Assembly: GCF_002157225.2 (NCBI RefSeq)
Contig: NZ_CP020038.1
Location: 682,001 to 746,000, forward strand
Length of the DNA: 64,000 bases
Source of the DNA: Agarilytica rhodophyticola
Lineage (GTDB): Bacteria; Pseudomonadota; Gammaproteobacteria; Pseudomonadales; Cellvibrionaceae
Direction of reading: 5' to 3'
Part shown: positions 54,830 to 63,296 of the stretch, piece by piece
Layout of the letters: every line of letters starts with the position of its first letter
Position numbering within the stretch: the stretch's first letter is position 1
Made by a program: the position numbers and the translations under genes
The notes under the pieces: model-generated
Databases searched by the model: none
What the model was told of the DNA's origin: nothing
What the model saw: only the letters and a program-made list of their open reading frames with translations

Positions 54830-56404
54830 ATGGCTAGCATAAGCAACAAACAGAAGCAAAATTTCAATGAGATATCCCCTCTGCGCTTAAGTAGTGCTGG
54901 ATCTATCCAACCCCAGAGAGAAAATTTTGATCGGTTTTCTTCGAATCGGTCAAATATTTGGAACTCCAATCACAACTTGCGACCGAATGCGATTAGTTTT
55001 GGTCAAACGGGTATGGCCTCAAATATGCAGGTAGATAACTCTTATGGTGCAGTGGCAAAGAGTGCCAAAAACTATGCGGGGCAAAATCATCACAATTACT
55101 CTAATAATGGCCAAACTACACAGGGTAACTTTGGTTCTTCCACTTCAAGTCCGCAAATGGTTGATTTTGACTTTAACCCTTTTGCCAATAAGATTGATTT
55201 TGGACAATCTGATTTTGGCTCAGGTATGGGTTTAAACAATAGTTCTAATCCTCTCACAAAAAGCTTAAATAATAATGGTGGTTTTAACTCTATTGGCTCG
55301 GCTTTCGATCTGTTATTTAAGACACTAAATCTTATAGATTCATTATTATCATCTAATAAACCTTCAAACGGAATGAGTGAGGGAGGAGATTTAGACAAAA
55401 AACCTACCCATGCTAGCCCTGAGTCTTCTAAGCCTATATATAACGACCAAGGAGAAAACGGAGTTGAAAAATCAAATTCAAAAGAAATAGATCATAAGCC
55501 AGCAATCAAAGATGACAAAACCATTTCCAAAGATAATGATAAGAGTATTTCTAAGGATAGTGATAAGGGTATTTCTAAGGATAAAGAGTCATCTGTGGAT
55601 AAGAAGCCAATAAAAGATAATGAAAAATTAAAAGAAACAAATCGTGAGCCCATCAAGGAGAACAGTAGTAAAGCTACATCTCCCGACAACGTCACAAACA
55701 CTGAACCAGTTAAGCCCACTAGTGGCGGCAAAATAATGCAGTCGACAGCCGACCTTAAAAAACAAGGCTTTGTATTGGAAGGCGGAGATCCTGGTGCAGG
55801 GGGTGGTAAATTCGTTTTTGATGCCCGTAAAGAAAAAGTAAAAACCCCAAATGGAGGCGGTGACCGTCACGAAATGAAGCTTGATAAGAGCTTGCGCACA
55901 GCAACTGACAAAACCCAAGAGAATTTTTCGGCAAGAATAACTCCTTCTCTTTCAAAAGGCTCTAAAGCGATAGTATTGCAGCTTCATCCATCATATAAGG
56001 GCGCTTCTGCCGCGTTATATGTGGCTGATACTAATGAAAAAGGCAAGGTTAACGGAACTGCAAACGATGGTCAGTTTGAAGTTTACTTAAAAGTTAAGGA
56101 AAAAGATGGCAGCAAAAAAACGTTTAATTTTGGTACCATCAAAAAAGGGCAGAGTATAGATGTCAATTATTCAAACGATCGAGGTAAGTTGCAGGTCTCT
56201 GCAATGGGTAAAAAAAGTGATGTATACGATGTTCAACGGTCTGATGCTGACTATTTGAAATTTGGCTCTTACTTACAAGCGAAGGATGCAGTAACAAATA
56301 AAAGAGCTGAACGTGGAGAGGAAGAAGCGTTTTATAAAAAACGTAATATTAACGAAGCTAGAGTTATGTTCGAAAATATCCAGTATGATAGGAAAGTGTT
56401 CTAG
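54830..56404 (+). CDS. harpin-like protein fused to a PL7-type alginate lyase-like domain
   Basis: 524 residues, no Cys, one Trp, no Sec signal. Region 1-190 is Asn/Ser/Gly/Gln-rich (e.g. GSGMGLNNSSNP) with one amphipathic helix (about 154-175, IGSAFDLLFKTLNLIDSLLSS), as in harpins HrpN/HrpW. Region 195-300 is a Lys/Asp/Ser linker with ISKD at an 8-residue period (232, 240, 248; near-identical at DNA level). Region about 325-495 has the PL7 beta-jelly-roll pattern: RHEMK (346-350, cf. RxELR), QLH (384-386, cf. QIH) and YLKFGSYLQ (475-483, cf. YFKAGxYxQ), i.e. the four catalytic positions R, Q, H, Y. PL7 enzymes cut alginate. HrpW of plant pathogens has harpin plus pectate lyase; this looks like its alginate counterpart. 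Upstream hrp-box-like promoter supports type III export. Active lyase or only binding is not decidable here. Confidence 0.65.
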   Translation: MASISNKQKQNFNEISPLRLSSAGSIQPQRENFDRFSSNRSNIWNSNHNLRPNAISFGQTGMASNMQVDNSYGAVAKSAKNYAGQNHHNYSNNGQTTQGNFGSSTSSPQMVDFDFNPFANKIDFGQSDFGSGMGLNNSSNPLTKSLNNNGGFNSIGSAFDLLFKTLNLIDSLLSSNKPSNGMSEGGDLDKKPTHASPESSKPIYNDQGENGVEKSNSKEIDHKPAIKDDKTISKDNDKSISKDSDKGISKDKESSVDKKPIKDNEKLKETNREPIKENSSKATSPDNVTNTEPVKPTSGGKIMQSTADLKKQGFVLEGGDPGAGGGKFVFDARKEKVKTPNGGGDRHEMKLDKSLRTATDKTQENFSARITPSLSKGSKAIVLQLHPSYKGASAALYVADTNEKGKVNGTANDGQFEVYLKVKEKDGSKKTFNFGTIKKGQSIDVNYSNDRGKLQVSAMGKKSDVYDVQRSDADYLKFGSYLQAKDAVTNKRAERGEEEAFYKKRNINEARVMFENIQYDRKVF

Positions 56405-56451
56405 TACGCGTATCTTAGAGAACTTCTATTAAAAATGTCGTGTCGTAACAG

Positions 56452-56485
56452 CCTCCCCTGAAAGTTTAATAACTTTGAGGGGAGG
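56452..56485. terminator. strong hairpin between convergent genes
   Basis: CCTCCCCTGAAAGTT / AACTTTGAGGGGAGG with a 4-base loop and one mismatch. No T run; likely the shared end of the harpin-like gene and the TonB receptor gene. Confidence 0.65.
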
Positions 56486-56514
56486 AATAATTATTAAAGG
56501 TGCCCTTATGCTAA

Positions 56515-59412
56515 CTAATCTAACTGTGCGCTGAGTCTGAGATAAGCAACTACCCCCGGAAGATCGTGAATAACAGGGCTCATGCCAATGGAACCACAGG
56601 CATCACACACTGCAGGGTCATTGTCGAGAACGTTGTTAGCGCCAAAAGTAATCGAGAACTTATCTTCAAATATTGCAGGCTTGTAACGGAACTGGATATC
56701 GGTAAATACCTCTGAACTTAACACATTGCCAGAAGGTTGGTCCATATCACTTACGTAACGGAAGGTAATTCCTGCTCCAAAGGTTTCATACTGCCAATCA
56801 AGTGTTGATGTCATTCGCCACTCAGGAAATGCTCTTTGGAAGGTTTCATCCGTTATGGTTCCGGCGAGGTCAGTGCCAGAAGGATTAGTTGGTGTTGTTT
56901 CTGTATATTCATCGAGGTTGGTTGCATTTACGTTCCAGCTAAATTGTCCAATATCTGTTGTTGGGCCAGAGTAGCGCACCGCGATATCGTAACCAGAAGC
57001 TTCAATACCACCAATATTTTGCAGTCTATTTTCTACAATATTGACACTGCCTGAAGGTGAACGTTGAACGAGGTTACAAAAAGTATTATCCAAGCTCGCA
57101 CCGCTAACACAGTTATCAATAATATCACCAGCGAATAAACCTTGGATTGCATCCTCGACCTCGACATTATAATAGTCTAGAGAGAAGGTGATAGATTCTG
57201 CCCAACTAACCTCATCCGTCCAGCTTGGGCTATATACCAAACCAAAGCTTTGGCTATCTGAAGTTTCGGCAATCAGTTCGTCATTACCGGTAGAGCGAGC
57301 TGATAGTTGTGGATTGGTTTGCGCAAAAGTGGTGGGTATTCCAAGTGCCGCACAATTGTCGATGATATTCTGGGGTTGTGCACTATCGCGGCCACCGTTA
57401 GCAGTACCCAAATTACCCAACACATCAGCACAAGGATCTAAGAAGGTAAAATCTTCTCGCGCCGCACCACCGAATAATTCACCTATACCTGGTGCACGAA
57501 TGCCTGTAGAAACAGATGCTCGTAAAGAAAGGTCAGAAATGGGACGCCACAAACTTGATACTTTAAATGTCGTTTCCGAGCCAAATGAACTGTAATCCGA
57601 ATTACGTAGTGCTGAATTCAGTTCTAAGTAATCTGCGCCTGCAACATTGGCTAGTAGCGGAATATTAATTTCTGCATAAAACTCAGTAACATCGAATTCA
57701 CCTGACGTTGCACCAGAGGCGATACCTGCAGTTTCTCCTGACTCGGCAACAGGGTCTGGTTGAAATGAACCTTCGTGTTCGCGATATTCGAAGCCGGTTG
57801 CAAAGGCTAGAGTGCCCGCAGGTAGTTCTGCAATGGCCCCTGTCAAGTTACCGGAGATATCTAACAGTGTTTGATCACTAATATCTCGTTGTACAAAACC
57901 GACGAAATCTAACATCTCTTGGGTAATTGAACCTGTGCCGTCAGGCCCTTGGCCACCGAAGAAATTAAACGGCACACAATTAGGAACAGCAGCACACACT
58001 GCAGGATCAGCTAGAGCAACTGCTAAACGAGCGGCGTTATGAGAACCAGCTTTTTGTTGAACACCTCGGTTATTACCATAGCTGGTAGTGAAGTCCCAAT
58101 AGTAATTTCTATCACCAATTTCAAACTTACCTTCAAAGCCACCGCTAAAAAAGTAGGTATCGACATTTTGCTCAAACATTCGCGGTCCTGATTCTAAAGG
58201 TCTGCGACCAAAGAAATCTAAGTTGCCGTTAGCGACGGATAGATCAACACCAAAGGGATTATAAATTTGGTCAGCGTCAATCACGATGTTATCCAAAATC
58301 GCGTTGCCGCAACCATTACCTAAACATAAAGGCTCAGGAGCACCTTGAGTCGCTGAATTACGATTAGTGTAAGATGCCTTAGCAATAAATTCTAAATCGT
58401 CGTTAAACTTGTGGCTGACACTAGTGAATAAATTGTAGCGCTCGTTAGGTGTGCGCAAGAAATTAAAGCCAGGGCCGTTAAAATTAAATCTGTCTGCTGC
58501 GGTAAACGCATGGAAATCGCCCGACGCTGGGTTAGACGGATCAAAATTAGGAATATTACCCATACCATCATTGAGGACACCGTCATTCAATGTAATATCA
58601 GCACCACCAAGGTTTGGGCCTAGAATAAAGCGTCCTTGAGGTGTAAAGGAAGAACAACCCCCGGCTTCACAGCTGGTAGCAAAAGGACTTGGGAAAGCTG
58701 ACTGAGCTCTATCTGCAGTCTGAATTCCGCGCTCATCAACTCGGCTAGCACTAAAGACAATATGAGTTTCGTTGTTGCCCACACCCCATAAAGCTGAGAT
58801 ATTATAAGACTCGCCGTCGCCTTCATCATAGCCACTGGCTTGAGCGTCGAGTTTAAAACCTTCAAAGGAGCGATTAGTTATCACGTTAACTACACCGCCG
58901 ATTGCGTCAGAACCGTAAATTGCTGATGCACCGTCCTGCAATACTTCCACTCGTTGGATAACGTTAGCTGGAATAGTATTTAAATCCACTGCAACAGGCA
59001 CACCTGAAGCCGATGCCCCGGGAATCCAGCGTCGTCCATCCACCAGAACCAACGTTCGTTTAGCACCAAGGTTGCGCAAAGATACTTCACTTGCACCAGC
59101 ACCGATACCTGTACCGTCCTGAGGGAAGCCAGAATTGCCAGGAACATTAAAACGCGAATTGATTGCAGAGCCTGTTACTGGTAACTGTTGCAGAATATCC
59201 CCAAAGTTTGTGAGCCCCGTTTTCTCAAGGTCTTCAACTGATAAGTTTGTCATTGGTGCCGCTTCATCGAGAGGATTACGCAAAATGCGCGAGCCCGTTA
59301 CGACCACTTCCTCAACCTGCTTTTCTTCCTGCCCGTAAGCAGAAACAACAATACCTGGTTGAGCAAGCACGGCAGATGTCAATATAAAAGTTTTTGCTAA
59401 ACTTTTTTTCAT
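56515..59412 (-). CDS. TonB-dependent outer-membrane receptor
   Basis: 965 residues. Signal peptide (about 1-27), TonB-box-like EEVVVTGSRI (34-43), plug domain (about 50-170; VLVDGRRW, QDGASAIYGSDAIGGVVNVIT) and a 22-strand barrel ending LRLSAQLD. Several extracellular loops carry close Cys pairs (SCEAGGC, LCLGNGC, VCAAVPNC, VCDACG). The type is abundant in marine polysaccharide and siderophore users; the ligand cannot be named. AAGGG ribosome site before the ATG. No SusD or glycoside hydrolase gene is adjacent. Confidence 0.93.
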   Translation of the reverse strand: MKKSLAKTFILTSAVLAQPGIVVSAYGQEEKQVEEVVVTGSRILRNPLDEAAPMTNLSVEDLEKTGLTNFGDILQQLPVTGSAINSRFNVPGNSGFPQDGTGIGAGASEVSLRNLGAKRTLVLVDGRRWIPGASASGVPVAVDLNTIPANVIQRVEVLQDGASAIYGSDAIGGVVNVITNRSFEGFKLDAQASGYDEGDGESYNISALWGVGNNETHIVFSASRVDERGIQTADRAQSAFPSPFATSCEAGGCSSFTPQGRFILGPNLGGADITLNDGVLNDGMGNIPNFDPSNPASGDFHAFTAADRFNFNGPGFNFLRTPNERYNLFTSVSHKFNDDLEFIAKASYTNRNSATQGAPEPLCLGNGCGNAILDNIVIDADQIYNPFGVDLSVANGNLDFFGRRPLESGPRMFEQNVDTYFFSGGFEGKFEIGDRNYYWDFTTSYGNNRGVQQKAGSHNAARLAVALADPAVCAAVPNCVPFNFFGGQGPDGTGSITQEMLDFVGFVQRDISDQTLLDISGNLTGAIAELPAGTLAFATGFEYREHEGSFQPDPVAESGETAGIASGATSGEFDVTEFYAEINIPLLANVAGADYLELNSALRNSDYSSFGSETTFKVSSLWRPISDLSLRASVSTGIRAPGIGELFGGAAREDFTFLDPCADVLGNLGTANGGRDSAQPQNIIDNCAALGIPTTFAQTNPQLSARSTGNDELIAETSDSQSFGLVYSPSWTDEVSWAESITFSLDYYNVEVEDAIQGLFAGDIIDNCVSGASLDNTFCNLVQRSPSGSVNIVENRLQNIGGIEASGYDIAVRYSGPTTDIGQFSWNVNATNLDEYTETTPTNPSGTDLAGTITDETFQRAFPEWRMTSTLDWQYETFGAGITFRYVSDMDQPSGNVLSSEVFTDIQFRYKPAIFEDKFSITFGANNVLDNDPAVCDACGSIGMSPVIHDLPGVVAYLRLSAQLD

Positions 59413-60206
59413 CGCAATACCCTTATTTCTTTATTATGTGAAAAATAGAGACTGATGTGGCAGTCAAAGACATAATTTTTAATATTAAGTGCAAGACCCT
59501 ATCAGATGCGAGAGTTAAGAAATAATGCGATAAGCACAAAAAATAATGCGAAAGTTGATTTTTAGATATAACTTTAGACGAAACGAACAAGATTGTTGTT
59601 TTTGGTGACAGGTGCTGTTTTTTTAATCTTGTGAAGCGTTTTGAGTGAAAAATATTCTTTTTATTGTAGTATTCAAATTTCTTACTTCACTTATTTTTTC
59701 ATTGCTGAAAAATTACCCGAGTCCGAGAAAAGGTTTTGAACGAGAGATAAATTTAATTAACCGGTTTATCTTCATGCTCATCTTGTTATGAAAGATATAT
59801 TACTTTTCCCGCTGGTATTTAGTCTCATGATTTCGTATTTCTTTTGAAGTTAATCAATTTTTTTCCCTAAAAAATATATTGGCATTCTATTTTTTATAAT
59901 AAATTGGAGTATATGGCATAATACAGATATCTGGAAAAGACATATAAATTCTTACCAGAAACATTAAATGGAAATAATTTAGAAAAGGAGTTTTATGTAT
60001 ATTAAATATTGGGAATCACTTCTTCAGGAGGAAGTTATGCAAGTCTATTATATCTAATACTACAACACACACTCTTCATATGCATACTATATTTACAGTT
60101 GCTTTAACTGCGAATTTCTTGTGTGTCTGAAAAATACCAAAACATTTTATTGCCGAAAATAATGCATGGCTTTTGCCTGTCTTATTTTTACTAAGGATTG
60201 TTAAAT
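59413..60206. other. AT-rich intergenic region between TonB receptor and secreted paralogues
   Basis: About 790 bases, very AT-rich, with only a 20-codon ORF of uncertain status (listed). No repeat or RNA recognised; promoters for both sides must lie here. Confidence 0.4.
59995..60057 (+). CDS. possible 20-residue peptide
   Basis: ATG with AAAAGGAG 4 bases upstream, encoding MYIKYWESLLQEEVMQVYYI then TAA. A second strong ribosome site (AGGAGGAA) sits inside it before an internal ATG. Could be a leader peptide or small protein; could be chance. It ends 150 bases before the secreted paralogue. Confidence 0.2.
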   Translation: MYIKYWESLLQEEVMQVYYI

Positions 60207-60998
60207 TTGAAAAAAATAACGTTTGGAATTCTATTTTTATCATTATTGCTTAATACTCACTCATTCGCGGAAACTAGAAATGATATTCTAGGTAAGTTGA
60301 AGTTCGATGAAGTCCCTGCTAAATCAACGCATTGGTTTGAGGCTCAGTTCGATGAACGTATTTACTGTAACTCTGAATGGTTAGAAGGTTTAGCGCTTCA
60401 GCATGGTTATCAGAACTATCATATTTATCATGAACCACCTTCAGTAGCGAATCCAGTTTATTTAGAAAATAACTATTATCCACCATCGAGTAGTTCAACA
60501 CAGTATATTTCAACAGCGGGAGCATTTACAACAATACTTTACCGCCCCAGTATTCGATGTGGTTCGCCGCACTTTTTTAAAGAAAGAGTGATTCTTGAAG
60601 CAAATTCTCAAGAGCCCGATCAACATTTAGAGTTAGGTGATTTATTTATGATGTCCTATGCAAATTACTTTAATGATACTCGTGGGCCACGTGTCGAATC
60701 AGAAGTGACATTTAAAAATATCACCAACAGTCCTACTTATTTAAGCATTATGTATCTCACCGAAGATGGCGAATGGGAAGTTGCAAAAACATTGAAGACG
60801 GATAATGCTCACAACCATAATTTTAAAGAATATAAAATAAGCACCACGTTGCCATTCCCAACGGCGACAGCTCTTAGAATCACCACTAATTGTAATCTTG
60901 AGAAAGATGCAGATAGCTGTCGCATCGAAGTAAGCAATATTCGCTTGTACAGTGAGGAATGTGTACCTGATCAAACTAATATTGGTCAATGTCTATAA
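60207..60998 (+). CDS. secreted Cys-containing protein, paralogue 1
   Basis: 263 residues from TTG at 60207, with AAGGA 9 bases upstream; a TTG at 60198 is too close to that site. Signal peptide (core FGILFLSLLLN, cleavage after SFA). No known family. Shares with the next gene YCN near the N-terminus, a Cys in the middle (IRC/IWC), RGP-(R/K)-(V/I)-E, LPFPT/LPYPT and the ending E/D-C-x-PD-x-x-N-x-GQC. Four shared Cys suggest two disulfides. An additional Cys pair lies near 238-247. Tandem duplication, 9 bases apart. Confidence 0.7.
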   Translation: MKKITFGILFLSLLLNTHSFAETRNDILGKLKFDEVPAKSTHWFEAQFDERIYCNSEWLEGLALQHGYQNYHIYHEPPSVANPVYLENNYYPPSSSSTQYISTAGAFTTILYRPSIRCGSPHFFKERVILEANSQEPDQHLELGDLFMMSYANYFNDTRGPRVESEVTFKNITNSPTYLSIMYLTEDGEWEVAKTLKTDNAHNHNFKEYKISTTLPFPTATALRITTNCNLEKDADSCRIEVSNIRLYSEECVPDQTNIGQCL

Positions 60999-61007
60999 GG
61001 AAAAAAT

Positions 61008-61742
61008 ATGAAGAATATGGTAAAGAAAATAATTTTATCTTATATGTTTTTACATGCTAGTGTCGTGATAGCTAACGAAGAGAATTTTTACTCTAAAAAT
61101 CTTTTAACTGAAGTAGAAGAATCATCTCCAACTTTTTGGAGGGAGATGAAATTTAGTCATACAGAATATTGTAATCATAACAATCTATTAAAAAGTGGAT
61201 ACATAGCTAACTATAAAAAATCATCCGTCTATACAACCTATTGGTTACCATCGAGTGTTGAAAATCGCTACATAAAACCTAATTCAATGGATTATTCTAG
61301 TATGTATCAACCATGGATATGGTGTTTTTCTGATCCTGAGTCAAGTTATATAAGTTTTGATTTTGTTGACTCTGGAGATGTAAGTTATCAAGACGATGAA
61401 GGCTTTGTGTTTATGGAAGCATCAGCCACATATTCTAATGAAATACGTGGCCCTAAAATTGAGGCTAAAATTGATTACACTTATGCGGCGGGAGACAAGA
61501 GTGATTTTTTAGCTGCATTATACTACCTTAAGGAAGATGGTAGCATAGAGAAAATTAAGCAAATCAGTTTTCCGAAAAACGGCTCTAGCATTTTTATCAC
61601 GGGCTTATTACCATATCCAACGCTAGCATATTTAAAAGTATGGCCTGAGAATAGTGGTGCGTCGAGTTTTAAAATATATAATATTCGATTTTTTACTGAA
61701 GATTGCAAACCAGATCTAATTAATCCAGGTCAATGTATTTAA
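61008..61742 (+). CDS. secreted Cys-containing protein, paralogue 2
   Basis: 244 residues; AAGGA 8 bases before the ATG. Signal peptide (IILSYMFLHASVVIA). Clearly paralogous to the preceding gene: EYCNHNNLLKSGY, IWCFSDPES, EIRGPKIEAKI, LPYPTLAYLKV, IRFFTEDCKPDLINPGQC. Diverged in most other positions, so the duplication is old. Role unknown; followed by a strong terminator, so the two genes form one transcription unit. Confidence 0.7.
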   Translation: MKNMVKKIILSYMFLHASVVIANEENFYSKNLLTEVEESSPTFWREMKFSHTEYCNHNNLLKSGYIANYKKSSVYTTYWLPSSVENRYIKPNSMDYSSMYQPWIWCFSDPESSYISFDFVDSGDVSYQDDEGFVFMEASATYSNEIRGPKIEAKIDYTYAAGDKSDFLAALYYLKEDGSIEKIKQISFPKNGSSIFITGLLPYPTLAYLKVWPENSGASSFKIYNIRFFTEDCKPDLINPGQCI

Positions 61743-61777
61743 AGCGAATGTGTAGCTGAAGAAAATAGGTTTTTTAC

Positions 61778-61812
61778 ACAACATTCTTTTTATTAAGAGT
61801 GTTGTTTTTTTT
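61778..61812 (+). terminator. terminator after the paralogue pair
   Basis: ACAACATTCTT / AAGAGTGTTGT stem, 6-base loop, eight-T run. 36 bases after the second stop. Confidence 0.8.
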
Positions 61813-61944
61813 CTAAAAAACCTCTATTTTTTAGAGAAAATAATTTTCTTTAGAGTAATAATGTATAAATTAAATATATAGAATGTTAAGGTATGAGTCT
61901 CTTGTTATTTTTTTGATTTTATTTTGTGTAGTTCTGTTTATACA

Positions 61945-62913
61945 CTATACAACAGTCTTAGACTGCATGGAGCTTGAAATCCTTGTCTTAGTTATTGAGA
62001 TTAAAACAAAGCGTTTTTTCCATACTGTACTTAATACAATGCCAACTACTAAGGCAAAAAGGACTGATATTTCTGGTGCTATATCGGCGTTGATTTTTTT
62101 AAGTAGGCTGAGTGATTGAAAGTGGCTTAGGTAAATAAACAGTGAACTCATAGCTACTAATTTTATTGGTGTGCATAGTGATTTGGGCAAATATATATTT
62201 TTACACCATATTGTGGCAATAACAGCAAAGTAGTAAAAAGTAATAAGTCCACCGAATCTTGTAATCATCGCTTCGGCGCAAATAGCCGTTAGCAGTATGC
62301 TGGTTTTTATTTTTTGCGATGTGGTTTTACTAAAAGCTGTTAAAACACCGAGTAGAAATAAATAAAACAGTAGGTGAGGAAGACGATTAAATAAGTCGTT
62401 GGTGTCAAAGAAATAGATGCAGGTTCTACTAATAATATATGCAATAAGAGAAGCTAGAAAAAAGAATCGGTATGGGCTGTCTGATATTGATAGGCGTATG
62501 GGTTTTATAAAAAATATAATAGAAAACAATAAATATATTTGTAATAAAACTTCTAAAAACCAATATGACATTCCATTTGCATAGTCGGGGCTAATAAAAT
62601 TACTCACTAGCAACAAACTGAAAATATGATTCTGCCCTGTAATGATAAATACTACAAAAAGGTAGAGTATAGTTGGTAAAGCCAGTTTGCCAACAAAGCG
62701 AAAATAAGCGTGAAATAATTCAGTATTAGATGGGTTATGAGGATAGCCGTTAATGCTGTTTAATTTAGGCATGGTATATTTTACGAAGTTGAAGCCCGAT
62801 AGTGCTATAAGATATAAAGAGCCACCTACCAGCTCATACAACCCAAAGTGAGTTGCTACGACTGAAAAAATAGAGAATGCTCGTAACAATAACGAAAAGT
62901 CGAACTTATCCAA
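61945..62913 (-). CDS. acyltransferase 3 family membrane protein
   Basis: 322 residues, about ten membrane segments. N-terminal LLRAFSIFSVVATHFGL fits the Acyltransferase_3 motif (R11 and H22). These enzymes O-acetylate or succinylate extracellular polysaccharides or lipid A. The frame is closed upstream of TTG (62913), with GGGGA 9 bases before, so TTG is probably the start. Target glycan not indicated. Confidence 0.8.
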   Translation of the reverse strand: MDKFDFSLLLRAFSIFSVVATHFGLYELVGGSLYLIALSGFNFVKYTMPKLNSINGYPHNPSNTELFHAYFRFVGKLALPTILYLFVVFIITGQNHIFSLLLVSNFISPDYANGMSYWFLEVLLQIYLLFSIIFFIKPIRLSISDSPYRFFFLASLIAYIISRTCIYFFDTNDLFNRLPHLLFYLFLLGVLTAFSKTTSQKIKTSILLTAICAEAMITRFGGLITFYYFAVIATIWCKNIYLPKSLCTPIKLVAMSSLFIYLSHFQSLSLLKKINADIAPEISVLFALVVGIVLSTVWKKRFVLISITKTRISSSMQSKTVV

Positions 62914-63296
62914 ATGGAATAATCCCCATTAGTAGAGCTTGCACAATAAAATTGCACTAACTTTTTAAAATGTTAGGTAAAAGAGATATCTTAAATATTA
63001 GTATCAGATTTGCTAAATCAGTATAGTCAAAAATTTCTACTCCTTATGAGTAAAAGTAGGCAAATCTTGTAATACTTAAAGTCTTGATGTGAAAATTAAG
63101 TGGTTTTTTAAATCTCAAACCGCTTTGCGTCTTCTATAAAAGTTAATGCAATCAATGAAAATAATATAAACATGAATATGAGACACACTACTACAAAGCA
63201 TAGTATGATTTTGATGTCATGTAATATTGCATCTTGAGAAATTATTGACGCAAAAATTTATATTTTTATTAACAACTATCGTAAACTTGAGAAGGC
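62914..63296. other. AT-rich intergenic region
   Basis: 383 bases; no gene, RNA or clear repeat seen. Confidence 0.4.
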
